Source: Marinilabilia salmonicolor
GTDB lineage: Bacteria; Bacteroidota; Bacteroidia; Bacteroidales; Marinilabiliaceae
DNA: 64,000 nucleotides
Direction of reading: 5' to 3'
Assembly (NCBI RefSeq): GCF_003003035.1
Contig: NZ_PVTS01000014.1
Span: forward strand, 1-64,000
In this document: piece after piece, positions 35,288 through 43,514 of the stretch
Numbering within the stretch: position 1 is the stretch's first letter
How the letters are laid out: every line of letters begins with the position of its first letter
Made by a program: the position numbers and the translations under genes
Notes under the pieces: generated by a model
The model's input: the letters and a program-made list of their open reading frames with translations, nothing else
Databases searched by the model: none
What the model was told of the DNA's origin: nothing

Positions 35288-35977
35288 ATGGATTTAAAAA
35301 AGTTAAAGGAAGAAGTCTTCCAGGCCAATCTCGATCTGGTAAAACACAACCTGGTAATTTTTACCTGGGGGAATGTGAGTGCCATTGACCGGGAAAGAGG
35401 TTTGGTGGTAATCAAACCCAGCGGTGTGGCTTACGATGACATGACAGCCGATGACATGGTCGTCTTGAACCTGGAAGGCAACGTGGTGGAAGGTCAACTG
35501 AAACCTTCTTCGGATACTCCAACTCATATCGAATTGTATAAGAATTTTCCGGAAATAGGAGGAGTGGTGCATACCCACTCTTCCTATGCTACCGCCTGGG
35601 CACAAGCGGGTGTGGATATTCCAATTATCGGAACTACACATGCCGACTATTTTGCCAGTGATATCCCGTGTACGCGCGATATGACAAAAGAGGAGGTGGA
35701 AGGAGAATATGAGAAGGAGACAGGTACCGTAATTGTGGAAGCTTTTGCAGATAAAAACCCCAATCATATTCCCGGGGTAATTGTGAAAAATCATGGTCCT
35801 TTCACCTGGGGGAAAGATGCACACGAGGCTGTGCACAACAGCGTGGTAATGGAAGCTGTTGCTAAAATGGCTTTTGTTAGTAAGTCTGTAAATCCCAATG
35901 TTACCATGAATCCGCTTCTTACAAAAAAGCATTTCGATCGTAAACATGGTGCCAATGCCTATTACGGGCAGAAATAG
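35288..35977 (+). CDS. araD: L-ribulose-5-phosphate 4-epimerase
   Basis: 229 residues, a class II aldolase/epimerase fold that converts L-ribulose-5-phosphate to D-xylulose-5-phosphate. Zinc ligands are the two His of [10 protein letters not shown] and a later His in NHGPFTWG. Other signatures: [38 protein letters not shown] and [21 protein letters not shown]. Length matches the E. coli enzyme (231). It follows araP by 14 bp and ends just before a strong GC hairpin, so the araR-araA-araP-araD transcript probably stops there. Confidence 0.97.
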   Translation: MDLKKLKEEVFQANLDLVKHNLVIFTWGNVSAIDRERGLVVIKPSGVAYDDMTADDMVVLNLEGNVVEGQLKPSSDTPTHIELYKNFPEIGGVVHTHSSYATAWAQAGVDIPIIGTTHADYFASDIPCTRDMTKEEVEGEYEKETGTVIVEAFADKNPNHIPGVIVKNHGPFTWGKDAHEAVHNSVVMEAVAKMAFVSKSVNPNVTMNPLLTKKHFDRKHGANAYYGQK

Positions 35978-36003
35978 ATAATGTAAAGGCATCATTTCTC
36001 TCA

Positions 36004-36033
36004 CCCGGGCCGGCTTCCGGCCCGGGTTTATCT
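36004..36033 (+). terminator. GC-rich terminator between araD and araB
   Basis: CCCGGGCCGG pairs perfectly with CCGGCCCGGG across CTT and is followed by TTTAT. It implies separate or attenuated expression of araB. Confidence 0.8.
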
Positions 36034-36115
36034 CCCAAAAATTACTTAGTTATCACAAGGATGTTTTAAGCAGATAGTTGAGCATTGGAATAATTTATTG
36101 ATGAACCCTGCTTGT

Positions 36116-36151
36116 TAAAACTACTGACTAAAAACTACTGATCAAAAACTG
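36116..36151 (+). repeat. Short direct repeats just before araB
   Basis: TAAAACTACTGAC, TAAAAACTACTGATC and the partial AAAAACTGAAT lie in tandem and end 6 bases before the araB ATG. They may be a protein-binding site or only a slippage product that places the A/T-rich initiation region. Confidence 0.5.
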
Positions 36152-36157
36152 AATACA

Positions 36158-37828
36158 ATGAGCTCCAAAAAATATGTTATAGGATTGGATTACGGGTCTG
36201 ATTCTGCCCGTGCCGTGGTGGTGGATACCCAAACCGGAGAGGAAGTCTCCCAGGCAGTTAAACATTATCCACGGTGGATTGAAGGTAAATATTGTGATCC
36301 TGCTGCCAATCGGTATCGTCAGCATCCTCTGGATTATATTGAGGTTTTGGAATATACCGTAAAGACGGCCCTTAAAGAAGCCGGAACCGGTGTGGCTGAA
36401 AATGTGGTGGGTATGTCCTTCGATACAACCGGAAGTACTCCGGCCTTTGTGGATGAAGACGGGATTCCCCTGGCACTGAAACCTGAGTTTGCAGAGAATC
36501 CCAATGCTATGTTTATTCTCTGGAAAGACCATACAGCAGTGAAAGAGGCTGCCGAAATTAACCAGCTTGCCCGTAAGTGGGACGTGGATTATACTCAGTT
36601 TGAGGGCGGTGTTTATTCTTCCGAGTGGGTGTGGGCAAAAGCGCTTCATGTATTGCGCGAAGATGAGGCCATCCGAAAAGCTGCTTATTCATGGATTGAG
36701 CATGCCGACTGGATGCCATCACTAATAACCGGTACAGAACAGCCCGACAAGGTGGTGCGTAGTCGTTGTGCTGCCGGACACAAAGCTATGTGGCATGAAA
36801 GCTGGGGAGGTCTTCCTCCTGAAGAATTTCTTACTGAACTGGATCCTTTGTTGATGGGTTTTCGCGATCGATTGTTTAAAGACACTTATGCCAGTGATAC
36901 TAAAGTAGGAACCCTTACTCCCGAATGGGCAGAAAAACTTGGTCTTTCCACCGACGTGGTTGTTGGTGTAAGTGCCTTTGACTGCCACATGGGTGCTGTT
37001 GGAGGTGGTGCCACATCTAATGTGTTGGCGCGTGCCATTGGTACTTCTACTTGCGATATTATGATTGCGGATTACGAGCAAATGGGAGATAAACTGGTAA
37101 AAGGAATTTGCGGACAGGTAGATGGTTCTGTCGTTCCCGGTTATATAGGTCTGGAGGCCGGTCAGTCCGGTTTTGGTGACATCTATGCCTGGTTTAAGAA
37201 TGTCGTAGCCTGGCCGCTCAGTAATATCCTGAGCAAAACAGAACTGGTGGATGCCGGAACCCGGGAAAAACTGATTGAGGAAACCATTGATAAGATTATA
37301 CCTGAGTTAAGCCGGGAAGCCATGAAAATTTCGGTTGATGAGTCCACCATTCTTGCTGTAGATTGGATGAATGGACGCCGCACACCCGATGCCAGTCAGG
37401 AAGTGACAGGTTCCATTTCCGGGTTGACACTGGGATCCTCGGCACCACGTATTTTCAGAGCTTTGGTGGAAGCTACGGCTTTTGGGTCCAAAGCGATTGT
37501 GGACCGTTTCAGGGAAGAAGGTGTTGAACTCAAAGCTGTGATTGGTCTTGGAGGCGTGGCTCGCAAATCTCCGTTTGTGATGCAGACACTTGCCGATGTG
37601 TTGAATATGCCTATCAAAGTGGCTGCCACCGAACAGACTTGTGCTGTGGGAGCAGGTATGTTTGCTGCTGTTGTGGCGGGTATTTACGATAATGTGGAGG
37701 AAGCGCAAAAGCAGATGGGACAGGGATTTGAGAAAGAATATACTCCCAACGCAGAGAATGTGAAGAAGTATGAAGCTATTTACAGTAAATATGTGAAACT
37801 CGGGGAATTTACCGAGAAAGAATTGTAA
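36158..37828 (+). CDS. araB: Ribulokinase
   Basis: 556 residues of the FGGY kinase family; phosphorylates L-ribulose. The N-terminal phosphate-1 loop is GLDYGSDSARAVVVD; SFDTTGSTPAFVDEDG is the second ATP-site element; GGVARKSPFVMQTLADVLN carries the FGGY-type glycine motif near the C-terminus. The specificity region ALHVLREDE and CAAGHKAMWHESWGGLPPE matches araB-type ribulokinases. Separated from araD by a terminator and by a repeat-bearing leader, so it may have its own promoter. Confidence 0.96.
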   Translation: MSSKKYVIGLDYGSDSARAVVVDTQTGEEVSQAVKHYPRWIEGKYCDPAANRYRQHPLDYIEVLEYTVKTALKEAGTGVAENVVGMSFDTTGSTPAFVDEDGIPLALKPEFAENPNAMFILWKDHTAVKEAAEINQLARKWDVDYTQFEGGVYSSEWVWAKALHVLREDEAIRKAAYSWIEHADWMPSLITGTEQPDKVVRSRCAAGHKAMWHESWGGLPPEEFLTELDPLLMGFRDRLFKDTYASDTKVGTLTPEWAEKLGLSTDVVVGVSAFDCHMGAVGGGATSNVLARAIGTSTCDIMIADYEQMGDKLVKGICGQVDGSVVPGYIGLEAGQSGFGDIYAWFKNVVAWPLSNILSKTELVDAGTREKLIEETIDKIIPELSREAMKISVDESTILAVDWMNGRRTPDASQEVTGSISGLTLGSSAPRIFRALVEATAFGSKAIVDRFREEGVELKAVIGLGGVARKSPFVMQTLADVLNMPIKVAATEQTCAVGAGMFAAVVAGIYDNVEEAQKQMGQGFEKEYTPNAENVKKYEAIYSKYVKLGEFTEKEL

Positions 37829-37907
37829 GAGCTTTCTTTATATACTGATAAGGGTGTTGGCCTGTTTCTCAGGTCGCACCCTATATTCACTTAATACTGT
37901 TTTGATC

Positions 37908-39242
37908 ATGAAAAAGGCAACTCTTCTTCTGATTTTTATTGTTTTATCAATAACGGTTTCGTGGGCACAAAATCCACTGATAATGGATGAGTTTACTGCT
38001 GACCCTTCAGCCCGGGTATTCAATGATAAGGTATATGTTTATCCTTCACATGATATCAGGCTTGATTCCGGACGGTTTGCCAACTGGTTTTGTATGGAGG
38101 ATTACCATGTTTATTCTTCCGAAAATCTGACTCAATGGGAGGATCACGGAGTTATTCTTAGTCAGTATGATGTGTCTTGGGTGGATCCGTCAACTTATAG
38201 TATGTGGGCTCCCGATTGCATTGAAAAAAACGGGAAGTATTATTTTTATTTTCCTTCTACTGCCAAAGATAAGTCAGAGGGTAGAGGACGAAGGGTAGGG
38301 GTGGCTGTTGCTGACTCCCCGGAGGGGCCTTTTATCCCTCAGGAGCAACCAATGAAAGATGTATTTGGCATTGATCCCAATCCATTTATCGACAGAGATG
38401 GTCAAGCCTACCTTTATTGGGGAGGTGGCGAAAAGCTGTACATGGCAAAGCTGAAGGAGAATATGTTGGAATTGGCCACCGAACCACAGGAAGTGGTGGA
38501 TCTTCCTGCAAAATTTAAGGAGGGACCGTATCTCTTTGAGCGCAACGGAAAGTATTATTTTACTTTTCCTCATGTGCCCGAAACAACCGAACGCCTGGTT
38601 TATGCCATGGGAGACAGCCCGATGGGGCCCTTTGAATTTAAGGGAGTGATTATGAAAGAATCTCCTGTTGAGTGCTGGACCAATCATCATTCCATTATTG
38701 AATATCGTGACCAATGGTATTTGTTTTATCATCACAATGATTTGTCTCCTGATTTTGATAAAAATCGTTCGATCAAAGCAGATAGTCTGTTTTTTAATGC
38801 TGATGGAACCATTCAGGAAGTTTTACCAACATTACGTGGAGTGGGGATCACACCTGCTTCCGCCCGTATTCAGACAGACCGGTACAGCCTGGCTGAAGGA
38901 GAGAATGTCAGTTATGAGTTTGTTGATGATACAGATCCTCACCAGGGTTGGCAGGTGCATTTACCTGAAGAAGGTAACTGGATTAGTTACAATAAAGTGG
39001 ACTTTGGCACAGGCGAATTTGAAGAACTCATAGTAAAAGGATATGCAGAAAAAGGCGGAGATTTTGAAATTCGATTGAATGCGCCGGATGGTCCTCGTTT
39101 GACGGATGTTGAGTTTGACAATGCGGGTGATTACCAGTTAAAAAAGGTAACACTTTCCGACTTGCCGAAAGGGATTCATGATTTATATATTTTCAATGCC
39201 GGAGATTCGGAATTAGTATTAGATTGGATTCAGTTTAAGTAG
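37908..39242 (+). CDS. GH43 glycosidase with C-terminal CBM6
   Basis: 444 residues from the ATG at 37908, which starts a Sec signal peptide (cut after SWAQ, about residue 21); an in-frame ATG 54 bp upstream has no such logic. The five-bladed GH43 propeller carries base Asp32 (TADPSARVF), the pKa-tuning Asp156 (GIDPNPF) and acid Glu205 (FKEGPYLF). Residues about 325-444 form a CBM6-type jelly roll (DPHQGWQVHLPEEGNWISY, ending DLYIFNAGDSELVLDWIQFK). GH43-CBM6 proteins of this form are usually arabinofuranosidases or xylosidases; the arabinose operon upstream favours arabinose release. Its stop codon lies inside the target duplication of a MITE. Confidence 0.9.
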   Translation: MKKATLLLIFIVLSITVSWAQNPLIMDEFTADPSARVFNDKVYVYPSHDIRLDSGRFANWFCMEDYHVYSSENLTQWEDHGVILSQYDVSWVDPSTYSMWAPDCIEKNGKYYFYFPSTAKDKSEGRGRRVGVAVADSPEGPFIPQEQPMKDVFGIDPNPFIDRDGQAYLYWGGGEKLYMAKLKENMLELATEPQEVVDLPAKFKEGPYLFERNGKYYFTFPHVPETTERLVYAMGDSPMGPFEFKGVIMKESPVECWTNHHSIIEYRDQWYLFYHHNDLSPDFDKNRSIKADSLFFNADGTIQEVLPTLRGVGITPASARIQTDRYSLAEGENVSYEFVDDTDPHQGWQVHLPEEGNWISYNKVDFGTGEFEELIVKGYAEKGGDFEIRLNAPDGPRLTDVEFDNAGDYQLKKVTLSDLPKGIHDLYIFNAGDSELVLDWIQFK

Positions 39243-39438
39243 TGTTTGTCTATAAAGTTCAACTTCTGCATTGTTGCTCAAAATCTAAATTTTCATCCCG
39301 ATTGTGCTTTTTGTTGGTTTTTTGTTCAAAAAATCTTACAAAAGCTACTTCGGGACTGCGGTTTAGATTTTTCACACGCCTTGAATTTGAACTTTCTGGT
39401 TCAAACACGTCAAAACCGCTTAGTTTATGGACAGAAAC
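39243..39438 (+). mobile_element. MITE-like element, copy 2 (196 bp)
   Basis: Ends are TGTTTGTCTATAAAG and CTTAGTTTATGGACAGAAAC. It is flanked by an exact 7-bp direct repeat, TAAGTAG (39236-39242 and 39439-39445), the left copy containing the stop codon of the GH43 gene. It separates that gene from GH51. It has no coding capacity and would need a transposase from elsewhere. Confidence 0.85.
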
Positions 39439-39487
39439 TAAGTAGAATAACATAAAACAAGATATTTCTAATTAAAACCAATTCGAG

Positions 39488-41032
39488 ATGAACAGAAAGA
39501 ATCTACTCATTGCATTGTTTTTCGCTTTTGTTTTGGCTTTACCTGCCGGTGCCCAGAATAAAATGAATCTGGATTTTAACAATGCAGAACAGACCATCAA
39601 TAAAAATATTTATGGTCATTTTGCCGAACACCTTGGCCGTTGTATCTATGATGGAATCTGGGTGGGACCCGATTCTGACATTCCCAATGTTAACGGTTAT
39701 CGTAAAGATATCCTGGATGCTTTGAAAGAACTGAACATTCCGGTTCTTCGCTGGCCCGGAGGTTGTTTTGCCGATACGTATCACTGGAAAGATGGCGTAG
39801 GGCCGAAGAGTGAGCGTCCTAAAATTAAGAACTATTTCTGGGGTGGCTCCATTGAAGACAACAGTTTTGGTACACATGAATTTCTGAATCTTTGTGAGAT
39901 GATAGGTGCCGACCCATATATTTCTGCAAATGTGGGTAGTGGAACTGTTACCGAAATGGTAGAGTGGATAGAATACATGACTTCAGATGAGGATATTCCT
40001 ATGGCCAACTGGCGTCGCGAAAATGGTCGTGAAGAGCCCTGGGATGTTAAATTCCTTGGAATTGGTAACGAGAGCTGGGGCTGTGGAGGCGATATGCGTC
40101 CGGAGTATTACAGCGATCTGTTGCGTCAGTATTCACTCTATGCCCGACTTTATGGTGAAGGTAAATTTGAGCGTGTCGGTTGCGGAGCCAATGGCAGCGA
40201 CTACAACTGGACAGATGTGCTGATGGAGAGGGCTGCCAGAAATATGGATGCACTTTCGGTGCATTACTATACCATTGCAACAGGAGACTGGAATAATAAG
40301 TCTGCTGCCACCGGTTTTGGTGAGGACCTCTACTTTAGCGGTCTGAAAAATGCCTTGTTCATGGATGAGTTGGTTACAAAGCACTCCAACGTCATGGATA
40401 AGTATGATCCCGAAAAAAATCTTCCGCTTTTGGTTGATGAGTGGGGGATCTGGACCGATGTGGAACCCGGAACCGAACCCGGTCATTTGTTCCAGCAAAA
40501 CTCTATGCGTGATGCCTTGATTGCTGCTGTAACTTTTAATATTTTCCATCAGCATGCAGAGCGTGTCCAGATGGCTAATATTGCCCAGGTGGTAAATGTT
40601 TTGCAGGCCATGATCCTTACTGAAGACGATAAGATGGTACTGACTCCAACCTACCATGTTTTTAATATGTACAAGGTGCATCAGGATGCAACGTATATTC
40701 CTGAGTTGCTTCAAACCGTTAGCTATGAGGTGGGTGGAGAAGAAATTCCGGCTGTAAGCGGAACCGCCTCAAAGAAAGATGGAAAAGTGAACATCAGTCT
40801 TAGTAATCTGGATGCAACAGAAGAGCAGGTAATTGAAGTAGATGTGGAAGACGGAAATCTCACCAGGGTATTGTCCGCCTCTGTGTTGACTGCTCCGGAC
40901 TTTAATTCTTACAACTCATTTGACGAACCGGAGACGGTAAAACCTGTTGAGTTCTCTGATTTTAAAATTAAAAAAGGTGTGTTGACGGTAACACTGCCTG
41001 CACATTCGGTTGCCACCCTGCAACTGCAATAA
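39488..41032 (+). CDS. Alpha-L-arabinofuranosidase, GH51
   Basis: 514 residues with a Sec signal peptide (cut near GAQ, 23). GH51 barrel signatures: IYGHFAEHLGRCIYDGIW (41-58), LRWPGGCFADTYHWKDGVGP, acid/base Glu195 in GIGNESWGCGG and nucleophile Glu318 in LVDEWGIW, followed by the C-terminal beta domain. It releases terminal arabinofuranose from arabinan or arabinoxylan. It is the last gene of the arabinose block. Expression may come through or from the MITE 49 bp upstream. Confidence 0.96.
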   Translation: MNRKNLLIALFFAFVLALPAGAQNKMNLDFNNAEQTINKNIYGHFAEHLGRCIYDGIWVGPDSDIPNVNGYRKDILDALKELNIPVLRWPGGCFADTYHWKDGVGPKSERPKIKNYFWGGSIEDNSFGTHEFLNLCEMIGADPYISANVGSGTVTEMVEWIEYMTSDEDIPMANWRRENGREEPWDVKFLGIGNESWGCGGDMRPEYYSDLLRQYSLYARLYGEGKFERVGCGANGSDYNWTDVLMERAARNMDALSVHYYTIATGDWNNKSAATGFGEDLYFSGLKNALFMDELVTKHSNVMDKYDPEKNLPLLVDEWGIWTDVEPGTEPGHLFQQNSMRDALIAAVTFNIFHQHAERVQMANIAQVVNVLQAMILTEDDKMVLTPTYHVFNMYKVHQDATYIPELLQTVSYEVGGEEIPAVSGTASKKDGKVNISLSNLDATEEQVIEVDVEDGNLTRVLSASVLTAPDFNSYNSFDEPETVKPVEFSDFKIKKGVLTVTLPAHSVATLQLQ

Positions 41033-41051
41033 GATTTTTAGTAAAACGTGA

Positions 41052-41090
41052 GAAAAGCCTCTTCGGATTTTCCGGGGAGGCTTTTTTTAG
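41052..41090 (+). terminator. Terminator after GH51
   Basis: AAAAGCCTC and GAGGCTTTTTTT form the stem, with inner CGGA/TCCG pairing. It is almost identical in sequence to the terminator at 54936-54970. Confidence 0.9.
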
Positions 41091-41306
41091 TATGGAGAGT
41101 TATCTGAAAAGTTGTATTAAGTAATATGTTTCCGCCCGGTCACTCTTCTCCTGTGGAATATTATTGTTTTTGAATGATTGTTTAATGGAGGATTTTTTCT
41201 AATGTAAGTGTCTGCCTCTTAGGTGTGTGTTCAGTTGTTGGGGCTTCCGGTCTCCTCTTAAACATAGTTCAGAGGGAATATTTTTTTTTGGGTTCTTTGA
41301 TTTATA

Positions 41307-41327
41307 TTTACATTTTTGTAGTGTAAA
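41307..41327 (+). promoter_or_regulatory. Inverted repeat before the ECF sigma gene
   Basis: TTTACA-N9-TGTAAA ends 11 bases before the sigma-factor start. It overlaps the place where the promoter or ribosome-binding region must be, so it may be an operator or an mRNA hairpin. The rest of 41091-41306 shows no clear element. Confidence 0.35.
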
Positions 41328-41338
41328 TAGGTGAATGA

Positions 41339-41908
41339 ATGACTCAGGAACAGATTTTTATTAAACAGCTCAAACAAGGAAGTATTCAGGCTTTCAATGA
41401 GTTGTTTTATCTTTATTCATCTCGGTTGTATGGTTTTGGCTATAAATATCTGAAATCAGATTCTGATGCCGAAGAGCTGGTTCAGGACGTCTTTCTTAAG
41501 ATCTGGAAAAACCGGGAGAAAATTAATGAGGAGGAAAACTTTCGTGCTTACCTTTTTACCATTGCCTTTAACCAGATACGTGATTATTTTAAGTATAAAA
41601 GTGTTTATGTGGATGTAGAGGAGTTTCAACAATTCGAACCTCGGGATAATACTACGGAAGCTTCACTTACCTTTCGCTCAGTTCTGGACCAGATTACTCA
41701 ACTACTCCAAAGACTTCCGGAGAAGAAGCAACGTATTTTTCATCTAAGCCGATTTGAAGGTAAGTCAGCTAAAGAAATCGCTGAGATTGTTGGTGTTACC
41801 TCCAAAACCGTGGATAATCAGATTTCTGAGGTGATAGGATTTTTGAAAGTTCATCTTAAGAAATCGGGTTTTTTGTCATTGCTTTTCTTCTATTTATTTC
41901 TGCTTTAG
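41339..41908 (+). CDS. ECF sigma-70 factor of PUL2
   Basis: 189 residues. Region 2 (about 15-80; AFNELFYLYSSRLYGFGYKYL, DAEELVQDVFLKIWKNR) and region 4 (about 120-175; LQRLPEKKQRIFHLSRFEGK, SAKEIAEIVGVTSKTVDNQI) define a Bacteroidota RpoE/FecI-like ECF factor. A short hydrophobic tail (FLSLLFFYLFLL) is frequent in this group. Together with the FecR anti-sigma and the STN-bearing SusC downstream it forms a trans-envelope signalling set that should switch on PUL2 when the receptor is occupied. Confidence 0.94.
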   Translation: MTQEQIFIKQLKQGSIQAFNELFYLYSSRLYGFGYKYLKSDSDAEELVQDVFLKIWKNREKINEEENFRAYLFTIAFNQIRDYFKYKSVYVDVEEFQQFEPRDNTTEASLTFRSVLDQITQLLQRLPEKKQRIFHLSRFEGKSAKEIAEIVGVTSKTVDNQISEVIGFLKVHLKKSGFLSLLFFYLFLL

Positions 41909-42087
41909 GGTACTTCTAAGCAAGGGATGTTGGTAAGGCTTTTTGTTATCAGGCATTTAGCCAGGTTGCGCCAGCTTCAATTCTTCTTCATGATTGATGT
42001 ATTTCTTAAAAGAATAAAAAAAATGTGATTTTTTTTCGGGAGATTTTGGTTTTAAAATGGTATTACTTTTAAAGGCCTGGCAATTTT

Positions 42088-42133
42088 CCGAATGAAACGA
42101 GTCCCAAATGTTCGGGACGAGTTCTATCAGACC
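42088..42133 (+). repeat. Palindromic repeat family, short copy
   Basis: ATGAAACGAG, then GTCCC-AAATGTTC-GGGAC, then GAGTTCTATCAGACC. The inner stem is unrelated in sequence to the other copies but perfectly self-complementary, while the outer arms are conserved. The peptide frame of the longer copies is not kept here. Confidence 0.65.
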
Positions 42134-42156
42134 AATAACTTAGTCTTATTTTATAC

Positions 42157-42347
42157 AAATGAAACGAGCATGGCAACGATTGCCTCAAAAGAATATGTAT
42201 AAGTTCTTGCATGCGAGTTCCATCCGACCTTAATTAATAAATTTTATACGGATGAAACGAGCATGGCAACGATTACCACAAGAGAATATGTATAAGTTCT
42301 TACATGCGAGTTCCATCAGACCAATGATTTAGTTTAATTATATACTG
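42157..42347 (+). repeat. Two tandem palindromic repeat units directly before the FecR gene
   Basis: Unit A starts at ATG 42159, unit B at ATG 42252 (93 bp later), and the FecR ATG follows 96 bp after that. Each unit has ATGAAACGAGCATGG, a central AATATGTATAAGTTCTT, then CATGCGAGTTCCATC and an A/T-rich tail ending just before the next ATG. Both keep a short open frame beginning MKRAWQRLPQ and containing NMYKFLHASSIRP (24 codons, stop 42231-42233; 26 codons, stop 42330-42332). Most differences between A and B are synonymous in that frame. The remainder of 41909-42087 shows nothing recognisable. Confidence 0.75.
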
Positions 42348-43373
42348 ATGAATAAAAAGCAACAACAAATATTTGATGATTATCTCGCTGGCAGAGGAGA
42401 CAGATCATCAAAGCGCAAGTTTTTTCGGCTGTTCAGGGAGGAGTCAGGCATTTCTGATTTGAAGAAGCGTATGGCAGAGGATTGGGATGCAATCTCCTTT
42501 ACGAACTCTCATAAAGATTTATCTCCCATCCTGCAGAAAATTCATTTCTTGATTAGATCTGATTCGGAGAATGCCTCCGGTCCAAAGAAAATGACAAGGG
42601 CGTTGAAATTATTTGCCAGAATAGCTGCCGTTCTGCTTCTGCCACTTTTGGTCATAAATGCTTTGCTATTCTTCTTTGCTGAGAAGCCTGAATCGGAACC
42701 GACATTGGTGGAAATTATTTCCCCATTGGGAGCCAGAGTTAAAACCGAATTGCCTGATGGAACCATTACCTGGTTGAATAGTGGTTCTGAATTAAGTTAC
42801 TATATCCCTTTTGAAAACAGGAATGTCCAAGTAAAAGGCAATGCCTTTTTCGATGTAAAAAGTGACTCGTTACACCCCTTTACAGTCAGAGGAAACAATG
42901 CTGAAGTGAAAGTTTTAGGGACTCGTTTCAACGTGGAAATGTGGCCCGAAGAAGATATTGTAGAGGTAGTTCTGGAAGAAGGTGTCGTGGAATTTAAACC
43001 AGATCGGTGCGAACAATCATTCCAAATGACACCAGGTGAACAACTGGTCTTTGATAATGAAAAAAGAAAGCTAACCCGGAAACAGGTTGAGCCTGAAATA
43101 TATTCCTCATGGATTGATGGAAAGTTATTGCTTCGGGGAGAAAATATGGTTCGAACAGCCAGAGAATTGTCACGCTGGTTTAATGTGGATGTGGTTGTGG
43201 AGGATAGCACCATTTATGATTACACCTTCAGGGGGACGTTCAAAGACGAAAAACTTGAAGAAATTTTGAGATTGTTAAAACTGACTTCTCCAATTGATTA
43301 TGTAATTGAGGATAATAAGCAAGATAGTGCAGGCAATTTTTCGAGAAAGAAAGTAATCATTCAACATCAATAA
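42348..43373 (+). CDS. FecR-family anti-sigma factor
   Basis: 341 residues, a single-pass inner-membrane protein. A cytoplasmic N-terminal helical sigma-binding part (1-80) precedes one membrane helix (about 88-105; AAVLLLPLLVINALLFFF), the periplasmic FecR domain (about 120-225; GARVKTELPDGTITWLNSGS, VRGNNAEVKVLGTRFNV) and a C-terminal DUF4974 domain (about 255-330; YTFRGTFKDEKLEEILRLL) that should meet the STN domain of the receptor. It regulates the ECF factor at 41339. The 439-bp gap to the sigma gene is filled by palindromic repeats, which is unusual for a normally tight pair. Confidence 0.94.
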   Translation: MNKKQQQIFDDYLAGRGDRSSKRKFFRLFREESGISDLKKRMAEDWDAISFTNSHKDLSPILQKIHFLIRSDSENASGPKKMTRALKLFARIAAVLLLPLLVINALLFFFAEKPESEPTLVEIISPLGARVKTELPDGTITWLNSGSELSYYIPFENRNVQVKGNAFFDVKSDSLHPFTVRGNNAEVKVLGTRFNVEMWPEEDIVEVVLEEGVVEFKPDRCEQSFQMTPGEQLVFDNEKRKLTRKQVEPEIYSSWIDGKLLLRGENMVRTARELSRWFNVDVVVEDSTIYDYTFRGTFKDEKLEEILRLLKLTSPIDYVIEDNKQDSAGNFSRKKVIIQHQ

Positions 43374-43514
43374 ATTGAAAAATTTATGAATGTCACTTCT
43401 AAGTTAAACAGTAGTTAGTTTCGTGAACTTTTAAAAGATTTGTTTTTAAAAAAGGGGAAAAGGAAGCGGCAACTTCCAAATCCCCAATGTTGTACTTAAA
43501 ATCATTACAAAGCT

